64,000 nucleotides of DNA, taken from NCBI RefSeq assembly GCF_020524285.1, contig NZ_JAIVKX010000012.1, positions 124,001 to 188,000 of the forward strand, in the 5' to 3' direction. The number at the start of each line of letters is the position of its first letter. Within the stretch, counting starts at the first letter, position 1. Made by a program: the position numbers and the translations under genes. The notes beneath the pieces were generated by a model. It was not told where the DNA came from. It did no database searches and was given only the letters and a program-made list of their open reading frames with translations. The DNA comes from Alloyangia pacifica. GTDB lineage: Bacteria; Pseudomonadota; Alphaproteobacteria; Rhodobacterales; Rhodobacteraceae. Below, one piece after another: positions 19,852-28,214 of this stretch.

Positions 19852-21045
19852 TCAGCCCTTCGCGCCGAGACCCATCTGCATCAGCGTCTTGCGCACCGAC
19901 TTGACCCCGTAGAGCGCGTCCAGCGCCGTCGCGCGGGCGTCGCGCAGCAGCGGGGTCGACAACATCGAGGCCCGGTTCAGCGCGGTGATCCCGGCAACCC
20001 GGGCGCGGATGTCGGGCATGCGCTTGCGGGCGTAGGCGTCGAGCATCGCGGCCTCGCCAAGCGCCTCGGGACGTGCCACGGCCAGGTCGCGCAGCACCGT
20101 CATGTCTGCCAGCGACATGTTCAGACCCTGCGCGCCGATGGGGGGCACCACGTGGGCGGCCTCGGCCACCAGCGCGAGGCGCTGGCCGATGAGGCTCTCG
20201 GCGTGCTGGGCGATGATCGGCCAGATGGTGCGGCGCGAGGCCAGTTTCAGCGGCCCGAAGTGGTGGCAGGACCGCTCGGACATGGCGGCCTCGAAGTCCG
20301 CCTCATCCAGCGCCATCAGCGCCTCGGCCTTGGGGCCTTCCTCCATCCACACCACTGCGGAGGAGGGCTGCCCCTCGTAATCCGGAAGCGGCACCAGCGT
20401 GAACGGCCCGCCGGTGCGGTGGATTTCCGTCGACACGTTGCCATGCGGGATCGGGTGCGTCGTGGCGAAGGCCAGCGCCTTCTGGCCGAAGCGGGTGGTT
20501 TTCACGCCGATCCCCGCCGCCTGCCGCATCGGCGAATTGCGCCCGTCGGCGGCGATCACCAGCCGGGTGCGGATGCGGCGGCCGTCGCTCAGCGTGACGC
20601 GGGCCTCGGCCTCGCGGGTGAAAAGCGCCGTGGTGGCGGTGCCGGGCAGGAAGGTGACGCTGTCCATCCCGTGCAGATGCGCGGAGAGCTCGCGGCGCAG
20701 CAGCCAGTTGGGAAGGTTCCAGCCGAAGGGCAGCTCGGAAATCTCGGCGCTGTCGAAATCCTTGACGATGCGCGGCTCCGGCAGCTCGCCGCCGGCGTCG
20801 ACGATGCGCATCACCTGCAGCGGCATGGCGTGCGGGGCGAGGCACTCCCAGAGGCCGGCCTCGGCGAGGAACGCCTGCGCGGGCTGCAGGAAGGCGGTGC
20901 TGCGCAGGTCGGCACCCTGCGCCTCGCGCTCGGTCACCGGCGGCGCCGGATCGACGCAGAGCACGGAGAAGCCGGCGTTGCCGAAGGCGGCGGCCGCGGT
21001 GAGCCCGGCGATGCCGCCGCCCGAGATGAGAATGTCGTAGTCCAT
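19852..21045 (-). CDS. UbiH/UbiF-family FAD-dependent monooxygenase
   Basis: A 397-residue flavoprotein, probably a ring hydroxylase of ubiquinone synthesis. The FAD dinucleotide motif is at the N-terminus (DYDILISGGGIAGLTAAAAF). LRSTAFLQPAQ matches the DxRxxAL-type segment, VIAADGRNSPMRQ is the DG motif, and VAEAAHVVPPIGAQGLNMSL replaces the usual GDAAH with AEAAH, a variation I associate with Rhodobacteraceae UbiH. Which ring position it hydroxylates cannot be told from sequence. A small membrane protein gene lies upstream on the same strand. Confidence 0.85.
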   Translation of the reverse strand: MDYDILISGGGIAGLTAAAAFGNAGFSVLCVDPAPPVTEREAQGADLRSTAFLQPAQAFLAEAGLWECLAPHAMPLQVMRIVDAGGELPEPRIVKDFDSAEISELPFGWNLPNWLLRRELSAHLHGMDSVTFLPGTATTALFTREAEARVTLSDGRRIRTRLVIAADGRNSPMRQAAGIGVKTTRFGQKALAFATTHPIPHGNVSTEIHRTGGPFTLVPLPDYEGQPSSAVVWMEEGPKAEALMALDEADFEAAMSERSCHHFGPLKLASRRTIWPIIAQHAESLIGQRLALVAEAAHVVPPIGAQGLNMSLADMTVLRDLAVARPEALGEAAMLDAYARKRMPDIRARVAGITALNRASMLSTPLLRDARATALDALYGVKSVRKTLMQMGLGAKG

Positions 21046-21100
21046 GACCGCTCTCCTTTGGCCCCTATTTAGGGCAGGTCGGCGGGCATGACCATGCGGC

Positions 21101-21316
21101 TTACTTGCCGACGGTGATCCACAGGATCATGAAGTAGCACACCGGCACCAGCGCCAGTGCGGTCATCGACAGGCCCGCGAGGCCGAAGGCCACGGTGTTG
21201 AACACGGCAACAACCAGCAGCAGCGCCGCCACGAGGAAAAGCACCGCCTCGCCGCGCGACTCGCGCTTGGCGGGGGCGTGGGTGTCCTGAACTGTGGTGA
21301 TGTCGGCTGCGGTCAT
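21101..21316 (-). CDS. Small two-helix membrane protein, function unknown
   Basis: 71 residues: a hydrophilic N-terminus (MTAADITTVQDTHAPAKRES) then two hydrophobic segments (AVLFLVAALLLVVAVFNTVA and MTALALVPVCYFMILWITVG). I do not recognise the family. The start is supported by AGGAGA seven bases upstream. It lies between the HAD nucleotidase and the UbiH-like gene on the same strand, 55 bp before the latter, so the three may be cotranscribed. Confidence 0.65.
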   Translation of the reverse strand: MTAADITTVQDTHAPAKRESRGEAVLFLVAALLLVVAVFNTVAFGLAGLSMTALALVPVCYFMILWITVGK

Positions 21317-21436
21317 CGGAATCTCCTGTTTGAGGTCGGGCAGGAGATAGGCAGGGAGGGGCGCTGCTCCCATGGCGAAAAGTGTCGCAGCCCCCGCGCC
21401 GCGCCACCGCAGGGGCCTCTGCCGTTCGTCCGCGGC

Positions 21437-22081
21437 TCAGGAAAGCCGCGCGAGGAAAGCCGTCAGATCGTTCGTATGGTGCTGGATATGCGCGCCTTCT
21501 CCGCGCTCGGGTGCGACGTGCACCGTGCGCATGCCCATGGCGTGGGGTGCGGCAAGATTACGCGGGTCGTCCTCGAACATGGCGGCGGTTGCCGCATCCG
21601 TGCCCGAGAGCGCGAAGACGGTCTCGAAAGCCTGCGGCTCGGGCTTGGGGCGGTAGTTCGCATGCTCCACGCCGTAGATCGCGTCGAAGGCCGCCTCCAG
21701 CCCGCGCGCTTCCAGCACCCGCGCGGCATAGGGGGCGCTGCCGTTGGTGTAGACGATCTTGCGTCCCGGCAGGTTCGAGATCAGCTCGGCCAGATGTGGG
21801 TCGGCCTCGAGCACATCGAAGGAGATGTCATGCACCTCGGTCAGGTAGGCGTCGGGGTCGAGCTGGTGGTTGGCCATCAGCCCGGCCAGCGTCGTGCCAT
21901 GGTCCATCCACCAGCGCTTGCGCAGGGTGTTGGCCTCGGCCTTGTCGGCGCCGGTGACGCGCATGACGACATCGGTCATCTTGCGCTCGATCTGGTCGAA
22001 GAGCCGCGCGGCGGGCGGATAGAGCGTGTTGTCGAGGTCGAAGACCCAGTGGCGCACGTGGGAGAAATGCTGCTTTACCAT
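21437..22081 (-). CDS. HAD-family pyrimidine 5'-nucleotidase
   Basis: 214 residues. HAD motifs are complete: Asp15/Asp17 in FDLDNTLYPP (nucleophile and acid), IVYTNGSAPYA (motif II), PKPEPQAF (motif III lysine) and MFEDDPRNL (motif IV). The DNTLYP variant is the mark of the SDT1/PHM8-like pyrimidine nucleotidases, which dephosphorylate UMP or CMP. It is transcribed divergently from the GntR regulator gene; no direct regulation can be read from the 146-bp gap. Confidence 0.88.
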   Translation of the reverse strand: MVKQHFSHVRHWVFDLDNTLYPPAARLFDQIERKMTDVVMRVTGADKAEANTLRKRWWMDHGTTLAGLMANHQLDPDAYLTEVHDISFDVLEADPHLAELISNLPGRKIVYTNGSAPYAARVLEARGLEAAFDAIYGVEHANYRPKPEPQAFETVFALSGTDAATAAMFEDDPRNLAAPHAMGMRTVHVAPERGEGAHIQHHTNDLTAFLARLS

Positions 22082-22227
22082 GGCCGCAACCTACGCCCGG
22101 GCGCGGCGGGCGGCAATGGGCGCCGAGGCCGCAGGGACGCAGCATGGGACATGCGACGAAGCGGGGCGTTGATCCCGGACCCCTGCTACCGCTATCTTGC
22201 TGCATCACTTACGAAGGACCACCCCAG

Positions 22228-22872
22228 ATGAGCCAGATCCGGACGCCGAACAAGGACGCCTATACGCTGATCCTCGAGGCCATCGACCAGGGCGTCTACC
22301 GCCCCGGGGATCGTCTGGTGGAAAGCGAGCTGGCGGAGCGATTCGGCGTCTCGCGCACGCCGATCCGCGAGGCGCTGCAGCGGCTCGAGACGCAGTCGCT
22401 GCTGGCGCGCGACGGTCGTTCGCTGATCGTTGCCTCGCTCGATCACAACCAGATGGCCGAGCTCTACGTGGTGCGCACCGAGCTCGAGGGGCTGGCGGCC
22501 CGGCTGGCCGCGCGCCACGCCACCGAGGAAGAGGTGAAGGTGCTGCGCGACATGATCGAGGAAGACCGCGCCCTGCTCAACGACCCGGCGGCGCTGGCCC
22601 GGGCCAACCGCCGCTTCCATCGGATGATCCAGCTCGCCTCGCACAATCGCTACCTCGTGCAGCAGCTCGACCTCGTGCACCGATCCATGGCGTTGATGGC
22701 GACCACCTCGCTGGCAGCCGAGGGGCGCGGCACCAACGCGCTTGCCGAGCACGCGGCCATCGTCGATGCCATCGCGCGCCGCGACGAGGAGGCGGCCGAC
22801 AAGGCGCTGCGCGAGCATATCTCGGTGGCCTTCGTCACCCGGCTCAAGCTCGACAGCCGCAAGACCGCCTGA
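22228..22872 (+). CDS. GntR-family transcriptional regulator, FCD (FadR/VanR) subfamily
   Basis: 214 residues. The N-terminal winged helix shows GVYRPGDRLVESELAERFGV then SRTPIREALQRLE. The C-terminal FCD all-helical ligand domain (about 75-205) retains histidines in positions typical for metal coordination (RRFHRMIQLA, LAEHAAIVDA, LREHISVAF). Such proteins usually sense carboxylates. The target is unknown: no catabolic operon is adjacent, and the next gene ends convergently only 4 bp away. GAAGGA precedes the ATG. Confidence 0.88.
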   Translation: MSQIRTPNKDAYTLILEAIDQGVYRPGDRLVESELAERFGVSRTPIREALQRLETQSLLARDGRSLIVASLDHNQMAELYVVRTELEGLAARLAARHATEEEVKVLRDMIEEDRALLNDPAALARANRRFHRMIQLASHNRYLVQQLDLVHRSMALMATTSLAAEGRGTNALAEHAAIVDAIARRDEEAADKALREHISVAFVTRLKLDSRKTA

Positions 22873-22876
22873 TCCG

Positions 22877-24775
22877 CTAGGGGCCTTCGCCCGCGACATC
22901 GGCGCCCGCCTGGTCGGGGGCCGAGTGGCCGTGGCTCGTCTTGTCCCAGTAGAAGGGGCGGTGCAGCATCTCCCACAGCGCCTTGTAGAGCGCGATGGTG
23001 GCCAGCGGGAAGTAGAGGAACAGCGTCGACACGGTGAGCAGCAGCCGCGGATGCGGGCTGCGCAGCACACCGCCGAGGCCGACGATCAGCATCACCGCCT
23101 CGGAGCCGAGCAGCAGCAGCGTCAGGCCGGGCAGCAGTGCCGGCGTGTTTGGGCCCAGAATGGGATAGGAGGCCCCGAGCTGGAACAGCCAGAACCCCCA
23201 GAGCAGCGGCGCGAGCAGCAGCGGCATCAGCGCGCCGAGAAAGACCAGCTGCAGTCCCAGCATCCGCCACGGTCCGAGATCGCGCAGGCAGCGCAGGGGG
23301 TGGCGCATGTGCACCCGCCAGGTGATCAGGTAGCCCTTCAGCCAGCGCGAGCGTTGGCGGATCCAGGGCCAGAGCCGGCAGTTGGCCTCCTCGCGGGTGA
23401 CCAGCGGCAGCAGGTCGGTGCGGTAGCCGAAGCGGGCGAGCCGGACGCCGAGATCGGCGTCTTCCGTGACATTGTGGGCGTCCCAGCCGCCGACGCGGTT
23501 GAGCGCCTCGCGGCGGAAGAAGACCGTCGTGCCGCCCAGCGGGATGGCAAAGCCGAGCCGGGCGAAACCGGGCAGCAGGATGCGAAACCAGGAGGCGTAT
23601 TCGATGGTGAAGCAGCGCGCCAGCCAATTGGCGCGGGGGTTGTAGAAATCGAGGATGCCCTGCACGCAGCCGGCCTCGGGTGGGGCGCGGCTGAAATGCG
23701 CGGCGAGGCGGCGCAGCTGGTCCGGCGCGGGGCTGTCCTCGGCGTCATAGATGCCGATAAGCGTGCCGCGGGCGAAGTTCAGCGCGTAGTTCAGCGCCCG
23801 GGGCTTGGTGGTCACCCCGCCGGGCGGCACCTCGACGATGCGCATCCAGGGCGGAAGCGCGGTGGCCTCCAGCGTGGCGCGGGTGATCCGGTCTTCCGCC
23901 TCGAGCGCCAGCAGAACCTCGAGCGCGGCGCGGGGGTAGTCGAGCCGGTCAAGCCGGTCCACCAGCGTGGCGGCGATGCTCTCCTCGCGGTGCAGCGGAA
24001 CGATGAGGGAGACGGTCGGGGTCTCGGGTCGCCCGCCCGCCGGTTCAGGCGGGCCCGGGGGCAGGGGTTTCAGCCCGGCGACAAAGGCGCTCAGCTTGGC
24101 GAGCTGCGAGATCACCATGGTCGCCGCGGCAAGCCCGAGGGCGCTGGCGAAGAAGACGCCTGGCGCCGCGAAGAGCAGCGCGAGCAGCGTGGAACCTGCA
24201 CCGGCGAGCACGGCGGCGCGCGCCGGGGTCAGGCGGTTCATGTCCCGGCAGCTGAGATCGGAGGGCAGGGCGGTTTCGGCGCGCAGCGCCATCTCTGCGG
24301 CGTGGCGGTCGGTCACCTCGGCGACGATATCCGCCTCGTTGGCAAGGGCGAGAACGACGCGCGTCTCGCTTTCGGGCAGCAGGGCGCGGACCTGCGCGAA
24401 TCCTTCGGGATGGGCCATGGCGAGCACCAGCCCGTCGTCGCGGCGCATCCAGGGCAAGGCGCCGTGGCGCAGGCAGACGTCGGGTGGGAGAAGCTCCGCA
24501 AGCGCGGGGGAGGGCGGCGCGGTTTGGCGTGACAGGGCGGGCACCCCGTGGCTGCGGGCCAGTGCATCGCGCAACTGCTCCGGCGTGACCGTGCCCTCGG
24601 CCTGCAGCAGACGCGAGAGCGGGCTGCGGTCATGCCGACTGCGGGCCAGGGCCTCGAGCGCCCGCACCGCGTCGAGCGCCCCGTCTTCCATCAGCAGCGC
24701 GGAAACCGGGCGGCCGAGGTCGGGCAGCCCGCCGGCACGCCGGCGGGTTCTGGGCCTTGGAGGCGTGTCCTGCAT
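22877..24775 (-). CDS. Membrane glycosyltransferase family 2 with N-terminal MshEN-like domain (XagB-like)
   Basis: 632 residues. Region 50-160 resembles the MshEN/GspE N-terminal fold (SPLSRLLQAEGTVTPEQLRD, then DGLVLAMAHP), a module that in other proteins binds c-di-GMP. Two membrane helices (about 187-230) lead to a processive GT2 domain: Asp344/Asp347 in IYDAEDSP, Thr-Glu-Asp 437-439 and Gln-Arg-Ser-Arg-Trp 474-478, followed by more membrane helices. This set matches cellulose-synthase-like enzymes that make exopolysaccharide; XagB is the closest named type. c-di-GMP control is an inference. The ribosome site lies inside a 14-bp hairpin (24783-24814). Confidence 0.85.
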   Translation of the reverse strand: MQDTPPRPRTRRRAGGLPDLGRPVSALLMEDGALDAVRALEALARSRHDRSPLSRLLQAEGTVTPEQLRDALARSHGVPALSRQTAPPSPALAELLPPDVCLRHGALPWMRRDDGLVLAMAHPEGFAQVRALLPESETRVVLALANEADIVAEVTDRHAAEMALRAETALPSDLSCRDMNRLTPARAAVLAGAGSTLLALLFAAPGVFFASALGLAAATMVISQLAKLSAFVAGLKPLPPGPPEPAGGRPETPTVSLIVPLHREESIAATLVDRLDRLDYPRAALEVLLALEAEDRITRATLEATALPPWMRIVEVPPGGVTTKPRALNYALNFARGTLIGIYDAEDSPAPDQLRRLAAHFSRAPPEAGCVQGILDFYNPRANWLARCFTIEYASWFRILLPGFARLGFAIPLGGTTVFFRREALNRVGGWDAHNVTEDADLGVRLARFGYRTDLLPLVTREEANCRLWPWIRQRSRWLKGYLITWRVHMRHPLRCLRDLGPWRMLGLQLVFLGALMPLLLAPLLWGFWLFQLGASYPILGPNTPALLPGLTLLLLGSEAVMLIVGLGGVLRSPHPRLLLTVSTLFLYFPLATIALYKALWEMLHRPFYWDKTSHGHSAPDQAGADVAGEGP

Positions 24776-24782
24776 GACAGGC

Positions 24783-24814
24783 TCCTGAACTCTCTGGATG
24801 CAGAGAGTTCAGGA
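24783..24814 (-). promoter_or_regulatory. Hairpin sequestering the ribosome binding site of the XagB-like gene
   Basis: Perfect 14-bp inverted repeat (TCCTGAACTCTCTG / CAGAGAGTTCAGGA, four-base loop). In the minus-strand mRNA the 3' arm ends in AGGA of the Shine-Dalgarno AGGAG, six bases before the ATG. Folding would therefore hide the ribosome site. It could alternatively act in transcript termination, but no U-tract follows. Confidence 0.7.
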
Positions 24815-24844
24815 CGATTCTGGTAAAACGAGTCTTAAGTAGTG

Positions 24845-24870
24845 GCTTTCCGCGAAACAATTCGCGGAAA
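24845..24870 (-). terminator. Hairpin after carA
   Basis: Inverted repeat CTTTCCGCGA / TCGCGGAAAG with a six-base loop, beginning 2 bp after the carA stop. No clear U-run follows on the minus strand, so termination may be partial or the hairpin may protect the mRNA end. Confidence 0.5.
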
Positions 24871-24872
24871 GG

Positions 24873-26018
24873 TCACATGTTGTTCACGAACCGTTCGAAC
24901 AGGTAGAAGCTGTCCTGCGGGCCGGGGCTGGCCTCGGGGTGGTGCTGCACCGAGAACACCGGCCGCTCGGTCATGCGAATGCCGCAGTTCGACCCGTCGA
25001 AGAGGCTCACGTGGCTCTCGACCACGCCCGCGGGCAGGGTCTGGCCGTCGACCGCGAAGCCGTGGTTCATCGAGGTGATCTCGACCTTGCCGGTCTCGAG
25101 CTCCTTCACCGGGTGGTTCGCACCGTGGTGGCCGTGGTTCATCTTGATGGTCTTGGCGCCGAGCGCCAGCGCGAGCATCTGGTGACCGAGGCAGATGCCG
25201 AAGATCGGCAGGTCGGTGTCGTCGAGGATGCCCTTGATCATCGGCACGGCGTAGGCGCCGGTGGCGGCGGGGTCGCCGGGGCCGTTCGACAGGAAGACGC
25301 CGTCGGGGCTGTGCGCCAGCACGTCCTCTTTCGTCGCCGTCGCGGGCAGAACCGTCACCTCGCAGCCGGCAGAGGCCAGGCAGCGCAGGATGTTGCGCTT
25401 CGCACCGTAGTCGATGGCGACCACTTTCTTGCGCGGGTTGGTCTGCGGCTGGTAGCCGTCCGGCCAGGCCCACCGCATCTCGTCCCAGCGATAGCTCTGC
25501 GCGCAGGTCACGTCCTTGGCGAGGTCGAGACCGGTCAGCCCGGGGAAGGCGCGGGCGGAGGCAATCAGCGCCTCGACGTCGAAGACGCCCTCGGGGTTGT
25601 GCGCAATGGCGACGTGCGGTGCACCCTGCTGGCGGATCGCCCGGGTCAGGCGGCGGGTGTCGATGCCGCCGATGGCGATGCGGCCGCGCGCCGCCAGCCA
25701 TTCCGAAAGCTCCTGCACCGCGCGCCAGTTCGAGGACTGGGTCGGCATCCATTTCACCACCATGCCCGCCGCGACCGGATCGCCGGTCTCGTCATCCTCG
25801 GGGTTCACCCCGACGTTGCCGACATGCGGGAAGGTGAAGGTGACGATCTGCCCGGCGTAGGACGGATCGGTCATGATTTCCTGGTAGCCGGACATCGAGG
25901 TGTTGAAGCAGAGCTCGGCCTGCGCCTCGCCAGTGGCGCCGAACCCCTGTCCGTAAAAAAGCGTCCCATCGGCGAGCGCGAGGCATGCAGTGGGCTTCTG
26001 GGGGGTAGCGAGCGACAT
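24873..26018 (-). CDS. carA: Carbamoyl-phosphate synthase small (glutaminase) subunit
   Basis: CarA releases ammonia from glutamine for carbamoyl phosphate synthesis, feeding arginine and pyrimidines. 381 residues from the ATG at 26018, chosen because AGGAG lies eight bases upstream; the frame is open further back. The N-terminal CPSase small-chain domain (GFGATGEAQAELCFNTSMSG) is followed by the class I glutaminase domain with Cys276 in FGICLGHQML and the His/Glu of VQHHPEASPGP. carB is not in the window. Confidence 0.96.
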   Translation of the reverse strand: MSLATPQKPTACLALADGTLFYGQGFGATGEAQAELCFNTSMSGYQEIMTDPSYAGQIVTFTFPHVGNVGVNPEDDETGDPVAAGMVVKWMPTQSSNWRAVQELSEWLAARGRIAIGGIDTRRLTRAIRQQGAPHVAIAHNPEGVFDVEALIASARAFPGLTGLDLAKDVTCAQSYRWDEMRWAWPDGYQPQTNPRKKVVAIDYGAKRNILRCLASAGCEVTVLPATATKEDVLAHSPDGVFLSNGPGDPAATGAYAVPMIKGILDDTDLPIFGICLGHQMLALALGAKTIKMNHGHHGANHPVKELETGKVEITSMNHGFAVDGQTLPAGVVESHVSLFDGSNCGIRMTERPVFSVQHHPEASPGPQDSFYLFERFVNNM

Positions 26019-26151
26019 GGCGCGACTCCTGTACGGATCTGGGCGGGAAGCAAATCGCGCCATGCCTAAGGGAAGCGCCGGAAAGGGTCAAGCGCTGATT
26101 TTTCAGAATAAATCAAGCAAAAACAGTAACTTCCATTGGTATAGGCCGGGA

Positions 26152-26180
26152 TTGCGCCCTTTCGAGGGTTTCTGTAGTGT
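26152..26180 (+). promoter_or_regulatory. Candidate sigma70-type promoter for gatB/yqeY
   Basis: TTGCGC and TAGTGT are separated by 17 bp and end 34 bp before the ATG of the YqeY-domain gene. The match is reasonable for a housekeeping alphaproteobacterial promoter, but it is pattern-based only. Confidence 0.4.
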
Positions 26181-26214
26181 CAGGGCTTGGAAACGTTAGG
26201 GGATATCCTTTCCG

Positions 26215-26682
26215 ATGGATTTGCGCGAACGCATCACGGCTGCCACGAAACAGGCCATGAAAGACAAGGCCTCCGAGCGGCTCTCGACGCTGCGACTGAT
26301 CTCTGCCGCAGTGAAGGATCGCGACATCGCCGCCCGCGCCGAGGGCAATGACTCCGGGGTCGAGGATACCGAGCTGCTCTCGATCCTCGCCAAGATGGTC
26401 AAGCAGCGCCGTGAGAGCGCGCGCACCTACGAAGAGGGCGGGCGTCTCGATCTCGCCGAGGCGGAACTGGCCGAGATCCCGGTGATCGAGGAGTTCCTGC
26501 CGAAGCCGCTGAGCAACGAGGACGTGTCGAAGGCGGTGGATGCCGCGGTCAAGGAAGTGGGCGCCAGCTCGATCCGCGACATGGGCCGGGTGATGGGCGT
26601 GCTGAAGACGCGTTACCAAGGCCGCATGGATTTCGGGGCCGTGGGCCCGATGGTCAAGGACCGGCTCGCCGCGGCCGGCTGA
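26215..26682 (+). CDS. GatB/YqeY domain-containing protein
   Basis: A 155-residue cytoplasmic protein equal to the YqeY family, which resembles the tRNA-binding tail of GatB. Typical segments are MDLRERITAATKQAMKDKAS, LSTLRLISAAVKDRDI, ILAKMVKQRRESARTYEEGG, EIPVIEEFLPKPLSNEDV and GRVMGVLKTRYQGRMDFG. The exact role is unsettled; tRNA-dependent amidation or a regulatory function has been proposed for the family. It is transcribed divergently from carA. Genuine gatC and gatA lie 6 kb downstream. Confidence 0.9.
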   Translation: MDLRERITAATKQAMKDKASERLSTLRLISAAVKDRDIAARAEGNDSGVEDTELLSILAKMVKQRRESARTYEEGGRLDLAEAELAEIPVIEEFLPKPLSNEDVSKAVDAAVKEVGASSIRDMGRVMGVLKTRYQGRMDFGAVGPMVKDRLAAAG

Positions 26683-26684
26683 GG

Positions 26685-26729
26685 CAAATTCCTTCGAAGG
26701 ACTTTGCAGCGCTCTTCGAAGAGAGCTGC
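26685..26729. terminator. Two tandem near-palindromic hairpins between convergent genes
   Basis: Two adjoining near-perfect palindromes, each centred on TTCGAA: 26685-26706 (CCTTCGAAGG core) and 26706-26729 (CTCTTCGAAGAG core). Each has one internal mismatch pair. They fill the gap between the convergent yqeY-like and glycosyltransferase genes and may act as a bidirectional terminator, though U-runs are weak. Confidence 0.5.
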
Positions 26730-26741
26730 GGGCCGGGGGTA

Positions 26742-27653
26742 TCAGGGGGCGGGGAAGTCTTCCGCCACCCTTGCCAGCTCTTTCGGATCGGTGATCCGGA
26801 AGCGCTGCACGAAGCGCGTCTTGAACCCCACGCGCCCGCGCCGCGCGCCGAAATTTTCGCCGTGATTGAGCACGTAGAGCACCGCCGGTTCGCGGAACGG
26901 CACCGGCACCCGGCCGGCCAGCGCCGCCAGGTAGGGGAACATCCGGTGCTCGTGTTGGGTCATCTCGCGCAGGAAGGCCGCGCTCTGCGGCAGCGCCGGG
27001 TCGTGATGCAGCGCGAGGCAGGAGCCGCAGAGCTTCCAGAACGGCTTGCGCAGCGGCAGGGCGGCGGTCGGCGGGCCGGCCAGCGCGACGTCGCCGGTGG
27101 CGTGGTCCATGACGTAGCCCTCTTCGACGAGGTAGCCCGCCTCCTGCCGCTCGAGAATCTCGGCAACCGCGCCGTCGCGGAGCAGGTCGTCCGCATCGAA
27201 GCTCATGACGTAGGACGGGACCGTGACCGTCTCGCCAAGGTGCGCGCAGAGCGCCGCCAGCTTGCGCCACTTGTCGTTGCCGGGCGTGGGGTCGTCGAAG
27301 GGCAGCCAGCTGATGCGCGTGTCCTCGGCCATCCCCTCGGGCAGCGGCGGCCGCTCCTGGCAGCAGATCACCGCCCGCCATGCGCCGTCCTGGCGGTGGA
27401 AGCTCTCCAGCGTCTGCGCCAGCCGCGCCGTCACCGCCTGCCAGTCTCCGACGTGATGCGGGCCGACCAGGGGCATGAGAAAGACCACCTCTTCGGCGCG
27501 GCGGCGGGTCTTGCCCGCGGTCGCGGCCCGCAGCGCCAGGGCGGCGCGCTCCGAGGCCACGGGCGACAGCTTCTCGGCCAGTGCCGGGCTCAGCGCGGCG
27601 GCGAGGCGCAGGGCACGGCGCTTCATCTTCTTGGTGGCGGGGGCCTGGGCCAT
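26742..27653 (-). CDS. Putative glycosyltransferase (GT-A-like)
   Basis: 303 residues, no signal peptide. The N-terminus is basic (KKMKRRALRLAAAL). The central part has a GT-A-like layout: EVVFLMPLVGPHHVGDW, ... DTRISWLPFDDPTPGNDKWR and an acidic metal-site-like motif SFDADDLL. The C-terminal part (VLYVLNHGENFGARRGRVGF) resembles small glycosyltransferases of Rhodobacteraceae. Donor and acceptor are unknown. It lies 19 bp after the DUF2244 gene on the same strand, and probably shares a transcript with it and the metallophosphoesterase. Confidence 0.6.
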   Translation of the reverse strand: MAQAPATKKMKRRALRLAAALSPALAEKLSPVASERAALALRAATAGKTRRRAEEVVFLMPLVGPHHVGDWQAVTARLAQTLESFHRQDGAWRAVICCQERPPLPEGMAEDTRISWLPFDDPTPGNDKWRKLAALCAHLGETVTVPSYVMSFDADDLLRDGAVAEILERQEAGYLVEEGYVMDHATGDVALAGPPTAALPLRKPFWKLCGSCLALHHDPALPQSAAFLREMTQHEHRMFPYLAALAGRVPVPFREPAVLYVLNHGENFGARRGRVGFKTRFVQRFRITDPKELARVAEDFPAP

Positions 27654-27672
27654 GGGAACCTTTCGCGGGCGG

Positions 27673-28167
27673 TCAGGGCCGCGCCAGAAGCCGCAGCCGG
27701 TCGGAAAGCTCGAGATAGAGCGTCTTGCGCTCCTCTTCGCTCAGAAAGGCGCCGATCTCAACCTCGCGCCCGCTGCCCTTGAGCGTAACGTAATAGGGGA
27801 CCGGCCCGCCGGCCTCGTGCATCTGCGCGCTGACCCAGTAGGTGTTGCTCTGCCAGTCCTGCGCCGGGCCGCGCGGATTGTGCCGCACCAGATGCGTGGT
27901 CTCGGGCGTGAGGGTCAGCACCTCGACAATCTGGCGATCCTTCTCGTTGCGGCGCAGCGCGTACCAGATGCCCCAGAGCGCCGCGAGCATGAAGGGCAGC
28001 AGCCCCCAGAGCAGAAAGGTGCCGAGCAGCGCGTAGAAGGGGATCAGCGCCATGAAGAAGAAGATCCCGATGAAAGTGACGAAACCCTTGGCCGAAAGCG
28101 ACTGGTACGGCCAGAGCGTGAGCTCGCCGCCCGTGTCGTCCGGGGTTGGGGTCCACCTGTAGGGCAT
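27673..28167 (-). CDS. DUF2244 family membrane protein
   Basis: 164 residues. Two adjacent membrane helices (GFVTFIGIFFFMALIPFYAL; FLLWGLLPFMLAALWGIW) are followed by a basic linker and a beta-rich cytoplasmic domain (QIVEVLTLTPETTHLVRHNP; YYVTLKGSGREVEIGAFLSE). This arrangement and the tail EEERKTLYLELSDRL match DUF2244, a family common in alphaproteobacteria and often near cytochrome oxidase genes. ctaD is about 0.9 kb upstream on the same strand. Function is unknown. Confidence 0.8.
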   Translation of the reverse strand: MPYRWTPTPDDTGGELTLWPYQSLSAKGFVTFIGIFFFMALIPFYALLGTFLLWGLLPFMLAALWGIWYALRRNEKDRQIVEVLTLTPETTHLVRHNPRGPAQDWQSNTYWVSAQMHEAGGPVPYYVTLKGSGREVEIGAFLSEEERKTLYLELSDRLRLLARP

Positions 28168-28214
28168 GCCGGGACAGTAGCACTGGCGTGCGGGCTGTCG
28201 AAGGGAATTGCCGG

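Noticed and set aside
22742-24532. Plus-strand open frame of about 600 codons
   Set aside because: It overlaps the GntR gene end and lies antisense to the glycosyltransferase gene, and its composition is that of a shadow frame.
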